DNA of 29,266 nucleotides from an uncultured Clostridia bacterium (GCA_948434855.1 CAOJFR010000013.1:1-29266), one strand, 5' to 3'; numbered from the stretch's first letter, positions 12,999 through 21,196 are shown. Made by a program: numbers and translations. Notes: generated by a model not told the origin, from the letters alone.

Positions 12999-14039
12999 AT
13001 GAAATATCAAGGAATTACCATACACAAAAACAAAAATTGTGATACATGGTATACTCGCTTCAGAGATATAAACGGAAAACAAATTTATATCTCAGCAAAA
13101 ACACAGCAGCAATGCTATGATAAACTCAAAACAGAGTTAAACAAAAAACACAAGATATTATTAAACCCACCTAAAGAAAAAACCATTACCCTATTAGAAT
13201 GGTTCAAAACATTTGTTAAAACATATAAAACAAATGTAAGCTACAGAACATTAAGTGATTATGAGAATAGCATAAATCACTTATCAGCACTGCACAACAA
13301 AGAGTTTGATAAAATTACAAGCCTTGAGATAATGCAAGAGCTAAACAAAATCAAAGCGGAAAGGTCAAGACAAAAAGCTTATGAGCTTTTAAGTATGCTT
13401 TTTGATAAAGCAATAAAAACCGATCTAATAAACAAGAACCCTCTACTTGCGATTGATAAACCGGACTACATAAGAAAAAATGGAATTCCATTCTCAAAAG
13501 AAGATGAAGAATTATTTATTAAAATTTGCAAAGAAAGAGATTTGGACATGTTTTTGGTAGGTTTATACGAAGGAATGAGAAGAGGAGAATTTTTAGCAAT
13601 AACAGACAAAGACATCGATTTTGAACAAAGAACTATTGATATAAATAAATCTTTGCAAGCTTGCGGAAAGTTTGGACCTACAAAAAATCATAGTGATAGA
13701 ATAGAGCCAATGTTTGACAAAGCCTTTGAAATTCTAAAAAAATATAAAGACAAAAAAGGAAGACTTTTCACAACTTCATATAGTGCAGCTGAAAAAATCT
13801 TCAATGAGATAAGAGATAAATATTTATCAAACAAAAAATATAGTATAAAATCATTCAGGTTCACATTTATCACTAAATGTGGAGAAATGAATATTCCAGA
13901 GCATATTTATCAAAAATGGGTAGGACATAGAGAAGGAAGCATGGTAACAAAACAAGTCTACACAAAAGTCAGGAACCATGCAGAACTAGAAAATATCAAG
14001 CTTTTCAATGAAAAATTAAACTCAGATTCTACTCAGTAA
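12999..14039 (+). CDS. Tyrosine recombinase (phage integrase)
   Basis: 346 residues. It would cut and rejoin DNA at the tRNA-Thr att core. The N-terminal 45 residues look like the AP2-type arm-binding domain (WYTRFRDINGKQIYISAKT). A SAM-like core-binding domain spans about 63-150 (LLEWFKTFVKTYKTN), and the catalytic domain follows. Active-site residues by pattern: Arg194 (EGMRRGEF), Lys229, Lys284 and Arg287 in KSFR, His310 in WVGH, Tyr321 in QVYTKV. Lys in place of the usual His at 284 is an accepted variant of the box. AGGAG lies 8 bases before the ATG. It sits beside attR and reads toward it. Confidence 0.92.
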   Translation: MKYQGITIHKNKNCDTWYTRFRDINGKQIYISAKTQQQCYDKLKTELNKKHKILLNPPKEKTITLLEWFKTFVKTYKTNVSYRTLSDYENSINHLSALHNKEFDKITSLEIMQELNKIKAERSRQKAYELLSMLFDKAIKTDLINKNPLLAIDKPDYIRKNGIPFSKEDEELFIKICKERDLDMFLVGLYEGMRRGEFLAITDKDIDFEQRTIDINKSLQACGKFGPTKNHSDRIEPMFDKAFEILKKYKDKKGRLFTTSYSAAEKIFNEIRDKYLSNKKYSIKSFRFTFITKCGEMNIPEHIYQKWVGHREGSMVTKQVYTKVRNHAELENIKLFNEKLNSDSTQ

Positions 14040-14050
14040 ATAAAAATCAT

Positions 14051-14077
14051 AAAAAAATGACACTATTCCTAGTGCCA
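14051..14077 (-). terminator. Element-borne terminator for tRNA-Thr
   Basis: On the minus strand TGGCACT (14071-14077) pairs with AGTGTCA (14058-14064) with one G-U pair, followed by seven T. It lies 34 bases beyond the CCA end of tRNA-Thr, on the element side of the att core, so it replaces the chromosomal terminator now stranded at 2302-2331. Confidence 0.65.
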
Positions 14078-14110
14078 AATTCGTTATATAATCACAAAAT
14101 ATTGTGATGT

Positions 14111-14136
14111 TGGAGCTAATGACGGGGATCGGACCC
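14111..14136. repeat. attR: 3' end of tRNA-Thr
   Basis: Identical over 26 bases to 2333-2358. This copy is part of the intact tRNA gene, so integration leaves the tRNA functional, as usual for elements that target tRNA 3' ends. Confidence 0.9.
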
Positions 14137-14185
14137 GTGACCTCCGCATTACCAATGCGGTGCACTACCACTGTGCTACATTAGC
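14111..14185 (-). tRNA. tRNA-Thr (GGT), prophage integration target
   Basis: 75 bases with encoded CCA. The acceptor stem GCTAATG/CATTAGC is perfect, the anticodon stem is CCGCA/TGCGG with loop TTGGTAA giving anticodon GGT, and the T stem ends in the att core. The discriminator base is T, as in many bacterial threonine tRNAs. A near-perfect promoter lies 20 bases upstream. Confidence 0.93.
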
Positions 14186-14187
14186 AT

Positions 14188-14246
14188 AAAATTAATACCC
14201 TTAGATTATATATTTATGCTTCTATTTTGTCAAGGGTATTAATTTT
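14188..14246. repeat. 15-base perfect inverted repeat enclosing the tRNA-Thr promoter
   Basis: AAAATTAATACCCTT (14188-14202) and AAGGGTATTAATTTT (14232-14246) are perfect complements, separated by 29 bases. The 3' end of tex is 4 bases away. It may be a tex terminator with an unusually large loop, or a protein binding site. Confidence 0.75.
14205..14233 (-). promoter_or_regulatory. Promoter of tRNA-Thr
   Basis: Minus strand TTGACA (14228-14233), 17-base spacer, TATAAT (14205-14210): full consensus, as expected for a stable-RNA gene. The -35 overlaps the right arm of the inverted repeat, and the start point would fall in the left arm. Confidence 0.85.
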
Positions 14247-14250
14247 GTTT

Positions 14251-16506
14251 TTATTTTATTTCATCTTCTGTTGCCTTTTTAATTGAAAGTCCTATCCTCT
14301 TTTTCGCAACATCTAAATTTATTACTTTAACTTTAACTATCTGCCCAACTGTAAGTTCTTCACTTGGATGTTTAATATATCTTTCACAAATTTCTGAAAT
14401 ATGCACAAGACCATCTTGATGAACTCCAATATCTACAAATGCACCAAAGTCTATAACATTTCGTACTGTTCCAGTAAGCACCATTCCGATGCTAAGATCT
14501 TCCATACCAAGCACATCAGTTCTAAGCTCTATATGTTCTGCCTCTTCACGAATATCTCGGCCTGGTTTAACAAGCTCTGACACAATATCATTCATTGTTG
14601 GAACACCAATTCCTATTTCACTAGCAACTTTTGCCTCTCCATATTCGCTAACAAGCTCAGGAAGTTTGCTAACTTTTCCCGACTTAACATCTTCTTCTGT
14701 CATCTTAAAAATCTTAAGCAACTTCCTTGCGCCATCATAACTTTCAGGGTGAACAGAAGTGTTATCTAAAATCTCTTCACCTCCAACAATTCTTAAGAAA
14801 CCTGCACACTGCTCATATGCCTTATTTCCAAGTTTTGGAACATTTAACATATCTTCCCTAGTTTCAAATGCACCATTTTTCTCACGATAAGTTACAATAC
14901 TTTTTGCAAGACCTTCATTAAGTCCTGAAACTCTTTTTAAAAGACTTGGGCTTGCTGTATTAAGGTCAACACCAACAGCGTTAACACAATCTTCAACAAC
15001 ACCATCTAAAACCTCTGTAAGCCTTTTTTGAGGCATATCGTGCTGATATTGTCCAACACCAATACTTTTAACATCAACCTTAATAAGTTCTGCAAGTGGG
15101 TCTTGAAGACGCCTTGCAATTGAAACTGCACTTCTAAGATTTACATTCATATTAGGGAACTCTTCTGCACCAAGTTTGCTGGCTGAATAAATTGAAGCAC
15201 CTGCTTCTGAAACCACTGCATATCCAACTTTTCTTGATAATGTCTTAATAAGATCCGCACAGAAAATTTCACTTTCTTTACTAGCTGTTCCATTTCCTAT
15301 TGATATAACATCAACTGAATATTTTGATATAAGCTTTGTCATAATAGCTTTTGCTTCATCAGTCTTTTTAAATGGTTCTGTTGGGTAAATAACAGCCGTG
15401 TCAAGCACTGTTCCATTTTCATCAATAACTGCAAGTTTGCAACCCATTCTATAACCTGGGTCAAAACCTAAAATTCTCTTGCCTTTTAGTGGAGCTTCCA
15501 TTAAAAGTGGTTTAAGATTAATTTCAAAGTTTTTAATTGCTTGTTCGTTAGCAGTGTCTGTTAAATCAGACCTAATTTCTCTCTCAAGACTTGGCTCAAT
15601 AAGCCTTTCAAAAGAGTCGCTATGCACTTCTTTTAAAATATCAGCAAATATTGTGCCATTCTTAATCTTATAACTGTCCGCAATAATTTCTAAACACTTT
15701 TCTTCATTAAACTCAAGTTCAACCTTTAAAAAGTCTTCTTTTTCTCCCCTGTTAATAGCAAGAATTCTGTGAGATGGAATTTTGCTTACTTCTTGCTTAA
15801 AGCCATCATAAACGGCATAGGTGTCAGCAGAAGAGTTTTTATCATTTCCTTCTTTATCTTCAAACCTATCTTTGCTTGAATTATCAATAATCTTTTTTGT
15901 TGTCTTTTTAGTCTCTTTGGCCTTTTTTAAACTAGATGAAATAAACGCAGTTTTTTGAAGATATGTGCGAAGTTCTTTTCTAAGATCGCTGTCATCTGAA
16001 ATTCTTTCAGCAACAATATCTTTTGCGCCAGCAATTGCCTCTTCAGTGTTAGAAACTCCTTTTTCTTCATTAACAAACTCACTAGCAATCTCTTCTAAGC
16101 TCTTATCGGTTTTTTCTTGTTTCATTATAATATCTGCAAGAGGCTCAAGTCCTTTAGCTATTGCAATTGTTGCCCTAGTTTGACGTTTTGGCTTAAATGG
16201 TCTATAAATGTCTTCAAGTTCAGTTAATGTTTTTGCCTCGTCAAGCTTTTTTATAATCTCATCGGTAAGCTTTCCTTGCTCATCAATAGTTTTTACAATA
16301 GTCTTTTTTCTATCTTCAAAATTTCTTAAATATGCAAGTCTATCTGCAAAGTTTCTAATAACCTGATCATCAAGGCTACCATGCATTTCTTTTCTATACC
16401 TTGCAATGAAAGGAATTGTGCTGCCCTCATCAAGCAAGTTAATTAAATTTTCAGAGTATTCAATTTTAATATTAAACTCTTTGGCTAATGCTTCTTTAAT
16501 TTCCAT
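14251..16506 (-). CDS. tex: Tex-family RNA-binding transcription accessory protein
   Basis: 751 residues from the ATG at 16506, chosen because AAGGAAG stands just upstream; an upstream in-frame ATG would add 14 residues without a site. Domains in order: Tex N-terminal helical region with the signature TIPFIARYRKEMHG; an RNase H-like YqgF domain from LGFDPGYRMGCKLAVID; helix-hairpin-helix segments (LNTASPSLLKRVSG); and a C-terminal S1 domain (VLTGTVRNVIDFGAFVDIGV, then DGLVHISEI). Tex proteins bind nucleic acids and affect transcription and ribosome-associated RNA processes. A Lys/Ser/Asp-rich stretch before the usual IPSHRILAINRGEKE is about 25 residues longer than I expect for the family. 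Single gene. Confidence 0.93.
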   Translation of the reverse strand: MEIKEALAKEFNIKIEYSENLINLLDEGSTIPFIARYRKEMHGSLDDQVIRNFADRLAYLRNFEDRKKTIVKTIDEQGKLTDEIIKKLDEAKTLTELEDIYRPFKPKRQTRATIAIAKGLEPLADIIMKQEKTDKSLEEIASEFVNEEKGVSNTEEAIAGAKDIVAERISDDSDLRKELRTYLQKTAFISSSLKKAKETKKTTKKIIDNSSKDRFEDKEGNDKNSSADTYAVYDGFKQEVSKIPSHRILAINRGEKEDFLKVELEFNEEKCLEIIADSYKIKNGTIFADILKEVHSDSFERLIEPSLEREIRSDLTDTANEQAIKNFEINLKPLLMEAPLKGKRILGFDPGYRMGCKLAVIDENGTVLDTAVIYPTEPFKKTDEAKAIMTKLISKYSVDVISIGNGTASKESEIFCADLIKTLSRKVGYAVVSEAGASIYSASKLGAEEFPNMNVNLRSAVSIARRLQDPLAELIKVDVKSIGVGQYQHDMPQKRLTEVLDGVVEDCVNAVGVDLNTASPSLLKRVSGLNEGLAKSIVTYREKNGAFETREDMLNVPKLGNKAYEQCAGFLRIVGGEEILDNTSVHPESYDGARKLLKIFKMTEEDVKSGKVSKLPELVSEYGEAKVASEIGIGVPTMNDIVSELVKPGRDIREEAEHIELRTDVLGMEDLSIGMVLTGTVRNVIDFGAFVDIGVHQDGLVHISEICERYIKHPSEELTVGQIVKVKVINLDVAKKRIGLSIKKATEDEIK

Positions 16507-16548
16507 AAAATACTTCCTTTTGTTTTTCAGCATTTTTGCTGCAATCAC

Positions 16549-16576
16549 ATTATAACAAAATCTAATATTTTTTCAA
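16549..16576 (-). promoter_or_regulatory. Promoter of tex
   Basis: Minus strand TTGAAA (16571-16576), 16-base spacer, TATAAT (16549-16554) preceded by TGT, an extended -10. About 42 bases before the ATG. Confidence 0.65.
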
Positions 16577-16620
16577 AGCAAAAACAATATTTAATTTGTT
16601 GATAATTCACCATAAAATTA

Positions 16621-16648
16621 TTGACAATCTCCTTTTTTAAGCTATAAA
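16621..16648 (+). promoter_or_regulatory. Distal promoter of the ABC-F gene
   Basis: TTGACA (16621-16626), 16-base spacer, TATAAA (16643-16648). It would give an untranslated leader of about 130 bases. A nearer, weaker promoter lies at 16728-16756. Confidence 0.55.
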
Positions 16649-16727
16649 CATTTTTCTAAAAAATAAAAACTTAAAAACAAATATAAGACTTTAATAAAAA
16701 CTAAAATTTAATTTTATGCGTTATTCC

Positions 16728-16756
16728 TTGCTTATAAATAGAATTTAATATAAAAT
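16728..16756 (+). promoter_or_regulatory. Proximal promoter of the ABC-F gene
   Basis: TTGCTT (16728-16733), 17-base spacer, TAAAAT (16751-16756), about 24 bases before the start-codon region. Moderate consensus. Confidence 0.4.
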
Positions 16757-16786
16757 AATATAAGCATTTAACATTTAAGGATAAGT

Positions 16787-18772
16787 ATGCAAATAAAAAT
16801 AAACAATGCAAGTTTTGGATTTAATGGCGAAGACCTTTTTAGCGGGGTCACTTTTGACATAACTTCTAAAGATAAAATCGCAATAATTGGCAGAAATGGA
16901 TGTGGAAAAACAACACTTCTCAAAATTTTATCTGGCGAGTATGAGTTACATCAGCCAGACAACTGCCCTCCTGTTTTTGAAAAAATTGGAAACCCTAGCA
17001 TTTTAACCTTAAGTCAAATGAAATTTGAAAATGAAACCATAACACTTTATGAAGAAGTTTTAAAATGCTACGAAAAACTTATAGCACTAGAAACTAAAAT
17101 TGAAAATTTACAAAAAGAGCTTGAGATAAATTATGATGATAGAAAAGTTAATTTATTCTCTAAACTTCATGATGAATTTGAGTCTTTGGGCGGATACTCA
17201 TATAAAGCAGAACTTGATGAGGTTCTTTCAACATTTGGATTTCTAGAATTTAAAGACAAAAAACTAGCTGAATTTTCCGGCGGTCAAAAAACAAAAATCG
17301 CTTTTATAAAATTAATCTTATCTAAACCAGACTTGTTATTGCTTGACGAACCAACAAACCATTTAGATATTAAAGCAGTAAACTGGCTTGAAAACTATAT
17401 TAAAAATTATAAAAATGCTGTGGTTATCGTTTCACATGACAGAACATTTTTAGATAACACAATAAACGCAGTTTTTGAACTTTCGCACAAGAAATTAACC
17501 AAATATGTTGGCAATTACACAAAATTTTTAAAAATAAAAGAAGAAACTTATGAAAACAGACTAAAAGCATATGAAGCTCAACAAAGACAAATTGCTGACA
17601 TTAAAGAGTTTATTGAAAGGTTTAGATATAAAGCTACAAAAGCTGCAGCAGTTCAATCTCGCATTAAAATGCTTGAAAAGATAGAAATCTTACCTAAGCC
17701 TGAAAAACCAGAAATAAAATCTTTTCATGCGAAAATAAAGCCTAATCAAGAAAGTGGAAATGAAGTCTTATCTTGCAAAAATTTAAAAATTGGCTATGAC
17801 AAATCAAAACCATTGGCCTGTATTAATTTAAATTTGCTTAAAGGAGAAAGACTTGGAGTTATTGGTGGAAATGGTCTTGGGAAGTCTACTTTTCTTAAAG
17901 TTTTAACAGAAAAAAATGAGCCTCTATCTGGTCATTTTAAATTTGGCTATAACACAGAAATTGGCTATTTTGAACAAATTGATTCTGCCCTATATAGCAC
18001 TAAAAGCATTTTTGAAGACTTTAATGAAACATTCCCTGACCTTTCTGGTGCAGAAGTAAGGAGTGCACTTGGTGCATTTCTATTTTCAGGAAATGATGTT
18101 AATAAAAAATTATGTGAACTTTCTGGTGGTGAAATCGTAAGACTTTCGCTTTGTAAATTGCTTCAAAAAAAACCAAACGTATTAATTTTGGATGAGCCAA
18201 CAAACCACATGGATATAGTTGGAAAAGAAACGCTTGAAAGCCTGCTTTTAAGTTTTACTGGCACAATCATTTTTGTTTCTCATGATAGATATTTTATAAG
18301 CAAAATTTCAACAAAATTATTAATTTTTGAAGAAGGCAAGGCAACATTTTTTGATGGGTCTTACAAGGAATTTAAAGAACCATTTTCAAAACCAATGCTT
18401 GAAACTCAAGAAAATAAGCTTCCAAAAATTAAACCAGAGAAAATAGAATATCCAATAGATTATGGCGAAGAACCAGAAAATCCAATTTTATCTCTCTCAC
18501 CATATATGGCTTCAAAAGAAAAAAACAGACTAACAAACAGACTTAAAAAAATTGAAGAATTATCAAAGACTGCAGAACAAAAATTAAAAAGTTTAAATGA
18601 CGATTTTATTAGTCCAGAATTTGCCAGTGATTTCAAAAAACTTATGGAAATTCAAGCAGATATGGAACAAACACAAATTAACATTGATAGGTTTGCAGAT
18701 GAATGGCTTGAAATCTCAGAAAATTTAACATTGCTTGAAAATATTTTATCTAAGCAAGATAATAATGAATAA
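16787..18772 (+). CDS. ABC-F family ATPase (translation factor)
   Basis: 661 residues, two ABC domains on one chain and no membrane span, so a ribosome-acting ABC-F protein and not a transporter. Domain 1: Walker A GRNGCGKTT (35-43), signature FSGGQ (163-167), Walker B LLLLDEPTNHLD (183-194). A charged inter-domain linker (about 245-300, FIERFRYKATKAAAVQSRIK) reaches toward the peptidyl-transferase centre in this family. Domain 2: GGNGLGKST (360-368), LSGGE (445-449), LILDEPTNHMD (466-476). A C-terminal coiled coil (about 575-655) recalls Uup/YdiF-type members. The linker is not clearly of an antibiotic-resistance type. AAGGA precedes the ATG. Confidence 0.92.
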   Translation: MQIKINNASFGFNGEDLFSGVTFDITSKDKIAIIGRNGCGKTTLLKILSGEYELHQPDNCPPVFEKIGNPSILTLSQMKFENETITLYEEVLKCYEKLIALETKIENLQKELEINYDDRKVNLFSKLHDEFESLGGYSYKAELDEVLSTFGFLEFKDKKLAEFSGGQKTKIAFIKLILSKPDLLLLDEPTNHLDIKAVNWLENYIKNYKNAVVIVSHDRTFLDNTINAVFELSHKKLTKYVGNYTKFLKIKEETYENRLKAYEAQQRQIADIKEFIERFRYKATKAAAVQSRIKMLEKIEILPKPEKPEIKSFHAKIKPNQESGNEVLSCKNLKIGYDKSKPLACINLNLLKGERLGVIGGNGLGKSTFLKVLTEKNEPLSGHFKFGYNTEIGYFEQIDSALYSTKSIFEDFNETFPDLSGAEVRSALGAFLFSGNDVNKKLCELSGGEIVRLSLCKLLQKKPNVLILDEPTNHMDIVGKETLESLLLSFTGTIIFVSHDRYFISKISTKLLIFEEGKATFFDGSYKEFKEPFSKPMLETQENKLPKIKPEKIEYPIDYGEEPENPILSLSPYMASKEKNRLTNRLKKIEELSKTAEQKLKSLNDDFISPEFASDFKKLMEIQADMEQTQINIDRFADEWLEISENLTLLENILSKQDNNE

Positions 18773-18891
18773 TATCTAAAATGTAAAAATATTTAAATTA
18801 TTATTACAATATTACAATTAATATATATTTTATTATTTATTAAACTTTATAAAAATAATTTAATTTTTGTTTAAGTTAATTATGTTTTATA

Positions 18892-18920
18892 TTGACGAAT
18901 AAGTTAAATTTTTTTACAAT
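18892..18920 (+). promoter_or_regulatory. Promoter of the thyX-folD operon
   Basis: TTGACG (18892-18897), 17-base spacer, TACAAT (18915-18920), then AGGGGG 8 bases before the ATG at 18950. Near consensus. Confidence 0.7.
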
Positions 18921-18949
18921 ATTATTAGAGTAATTTTAGGGGGCTACTA

Positions 18950-20290
18950 ATGAAAATTAACGAATCTGGTGCTTTTATTTTAAGCGAAACAAAAAATGGT
19001 GAAAGAATTGTGTCTTGTGGTGGAAGAATTTCAACAAGACCAGGAACTGCAGTTGAACTTTATAAGGGTGCAACTGACAAGGAAAAAAATTTAAATTTAA
19101 TAAGCAAAGTTGTTGCTTCTGGACACAAAACAATTTTGGAACATCATCACTTTAATATTGCCTTCAATAATGTGAGCATTTTTATTGAGCAATATTTAAT
19201 AGAATTCAGACTAGCTTCTTATACAATTAAATCTGGCCGATATGTAAATTTTTCAAAGGCTGGTTTTAATTTGCCAAATGAATTTACTGACACACAAAAA
19301 TCAAAAATTAAATCTCATTACAAAGAAATGTTTAAGCTATATGACAAGTTTGTTGCAGCAAACATTCCTGTTGAAGATGCAAGATTCATTTTGCCTTATG
19401 GTCTTAAAACTAATATTTATATGAGTCTTAATGCAAGAGAACTTATTCATGTTATTTGCACAATGATTTATGGTAGAGGCAAGCATTACTCAGAAGTTTA
19501 TTCTCTTGGAATGCAACTAAAGTCTCAGTTTGATGAAAGATACCCAAGTCTTATTGAGGCAAATGCAAAATATTATACAGAAGATCTTTCTCTTAGCCTT
19601 ATAGTTAAAAATGAGCCTGCAGGAAAACCAGAATATGTCACCCACTCTGCAGAGCTTGTATCTTTCACAGAAAATGCCTCAGAAAAACTTGATGACTTCG
19701 CAAAGTTTTGCGGTTATGACAAATTTGATTTTAAAACTGCACTTAAAGACAATAAACTTTCTAAACTTCTTGAGCACTTCAACTATACTTTTAAAGTAGA
19801 AAATTTCTCTCTAATTGTCCTAAAACACTACACTCGTCATAGAATGCAATCACTTTCAACTGCACCAATTGTAAACATTACAAACAGCAACAAATTTGTT
19901 ATGCCAGAAAGCATTAAACAAAATGCTGAACTTAAAACACTATTTGAGGCTGCAATAAAGAAAAATAGAAAGCTATATAATTTGCTTGTTGCTGAAAATC
20001 TTAATCCATATTTAATGATATACATAACACCACATGCAACAGCAATTAATTTTGTTTCAACCATGAATGCAAGAGAACTTTTGCACTTTGCAAACCTCAG
20101 AACTTGCAATAGAGCACAATGGGAAATTAGATATCTTGCTGAATCTATGCTTAGTCAATTAAATAAAACTGACAAAAAAATGTTTACTGGTTTTGGCCCA
20201 AGCTGCTACACTTTTGGTGTTTGCCCAGAAGGCAGACTTTGTTGTGGAAAACAAGCAGAAATGAAAACAAAATATGATAACATGGAGTAA
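18950..20290 (+). CDS. thyX: Flavin-dependent thymidylate synthase, tandem-domain form
   Basis: 446 residues, about twice a classical ThyX (roughly 220-250). It methylates dUMP to dTMP using methylene-THF and FAD. Two ThyX-like halves are visible. Half 1 (about 1-210) has EHHHF (64-68), then EFRLAS (85-90) where RHRxxS is expected, the downstream SGRY (95-98), and NARELIHV. Half 2 (about 220-446) has an intact RHRMQS (296-301), no SxRY after it, a family-like NARELLHFANLRTCNRAQWE, and a Cys-rich end (GPSC, GVCPEG, CCG). The signature is thus split between the halves, so one composite active site per pair is plausible. The gene is followed 2 bases later by folD. Family call secure; site composition is inference. 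Confidence 0.87.
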   Translation: MKINESGAFILSETKNGERIVSCGGRISTRPGTAVELYKGATDKEKNLNLISKVVASGHKTILEHHHFNIAFNNVSIFIEQYLIEFRLASYTIKSGRYVNFSKAGFNLPNEFTDTQKSKIKSHYKEMFKLYDKFVAANIPVEDARFILPYGLKTNIYMSLNARELIHVICTMIYGRGKHYSEVYSLGMQLKSQFDERYPSLIEANAKYYTEDLSLSLIVKNEPAGKPEYVTHSAELVSFTENASEKLDDFAKFCGYDKFDFKTALKDNKLSKLLEHFNYTFKVENFSLIVLKHYTRHRMQSLSTAPIVNITNSNKFVMPESIKQNAELKTLFEAAIKKNRKLYNLLVAENLNPYLMIYITPHATAINFVSTMNARELLHFANLRTCNRAQWEIRYLAESMLSQLNKTDKKMFTGFGPSCYTFGVCPEGRLCCGKQAEMKTKYDNME

Positions 20291-20292
20291 TA

Positions 20293-21117
20293 ATGGAAAA
20301 TATAATTTTAGATGGAAAAGAGACATCAAAAGAAATAATTGAAGAGCTAAAACAAAAATTTGAAGCTAACCCAACCAGTAAAAAACTTGCTATAGTTTCT
20401 GTGGGTGATGACTATGGATCTGCAGTATATTGCAATATGAAAAAGAAAAAGGCTGAATATATTGGAATTGGATGTGAGGTTTTTCACTTTGAAGACAATG
20501 TTTCACAAGAAGAAGTTGAAAATAAAGTTAAAGAACTTGCAAATGACAACTCTTTTGCTGGCATAATGATTCAACATCCGCTTCCAAAGCATATAAATGA
20601 ACAAAAATGTTTTAACCTTATTCCTGCAGAAAAAGATGTAGACGGACTTTCTGCAGAAAGCTTTGGACTTATTGCCCAAAGCGCACCTATATTTGTTCCA
20701 GCAACCGCTCTTGGAATTATGAAACTTTTTGAAAAATACAACATTAATCTTGTTGGAGAAGAAGTTTTGATGATTGGAAAAAGCCAAATTGTTGGACTTC
20801 CTCTCTCAGTTATGCTTATGAAGGCTGGTGCAACCGTAACCGTTGCACACTCAAGAACTAGAAATCTTTCTGATATGATTAAAAATTACAAAATTGTTAT
20901 TGTTGCAATCGGAAAACCTGAACTAATAAAAGCAGACTGGTTCACAGAAGGACAAATTATTGTTGATGCAGGTTACAACACTGGAAATGTTGGTGATGTT
21001 GACCACAATGCCTATAATAAAGCATCTTTTTATACACCAGTTCCAGGTGGAGTTGGACCAATGACAATTGCATCACTCATGTCTCAAACAGCAACCGCAA
21101 TTGAAAAACTAAGGTAA
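20293..21117 (+). CDS. folD: Bifunctional methylene-THF dehydrogenase / methenyl-THF cyclohydrolase
   Basis: 274 residues, usual family length is about 280-300. It interconverts 5,10-methylene-THF, methenyl-THF and 10-formyl-THF. Catalytic features: Tyr46 and Lys50 in YCNMKKKKAEYIGI, Gln94 in MIQHPLP, Asp115 in KDVDGL, the NAD(P)-binding turn IGKSQIVGLP (161-170), and the C-terminal TPVPGGVGPMT. The start lies 2 bases after the thyX stop, with GGAG inside the end of thyX, so the two are co-translated. The pairing is sensible because ThyX consumes methylene-THF and releases THF. Confidence 0.95.
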   Translation: MENIILDGKETSKEIIEELKQKFEANPTSKKLAIVSVGDDYGSAVYCNMKKKKAEYIGIGCEVFHFEDNVSQEEVENKVKELANDNSFAGIMIQHPLPKHINEQKCFNLIPAEKDVDGLSAESFGLIAQSAPIFVPATALGIMKLFEKYNINLVGEEVLMIGKSQIVGLPLSVMLMKAGATVTVAHSRTRNLSDMIKNYKIVIVAIGKPELIKADWFTEGQIIVDAGYNTGNVGDVDHNAYNKASFYTPVPGGVGPMTIASLMSQTATAIEKLR

Positions 21118-21145
21118 CATTTTAAAATATTTTTAATATTATAAT

Positions 21146-21175
21146 AAAAAGCAGGCTATTTCGTCTGTTTTTTTT
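21146..21175 (+). terminator. Terminator after folD
   Basis: AAAAAGCAGGC (21146-21156) pairs with GTCTGTTTTT around a short loop with two G-U pairs, running into eight T. It lies 29 bases after the folD stop. Confidence 0.6.
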
Positions 21176-21196
21176 ATTATTCCAAATTTTTCGTGG

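Larger units (their letters stand above)
2333..14136. mobile_element. Inovirus-like prophage integrated in tRNA-Thr(GGT)
   Basis: The element is defined by the 26-base att repeats, a tyrosine integrase and XRE repressor at the right end, and one long leftward operon. It encodes a Zot/pI-type morphogenesis ATPase, a 53-residue single-helix membrane protein and three exported membrane-anchored proteins, one with a phage tail receptor-binding module. I see no terminase, portal, capsid protease, holin, endolysin, relaxase or conjugation gene. Size and content fit a filamentous, extruded phage. Two reservations: no HUH-type Rep is recognisable, and coat and tip roles are inferred from position and topology. 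An integrative plasmid-like satellite with a Zot-like ATPase is the main alternative. Confidence 0.72.

Noticed and set aside
2333..14136. Reading the element as an integrative conjugative element or tailed-phage remnant
   Set aside because: There is no relaxase, coupling protein, type IV secretion gene, terminase, portal, capsid or lysis gene, and the ATPase has the pI/Zot motif order and not that of FtsK/HerA or terminase proteins.
16716..16748. A 10-codon ORF in the leader of the ABC-F gene, possibly an attenuation peptide
   Set aside because: It has no ribosome binding site, and no alternative hairpins or terminator with a T-run are visible in the leader.
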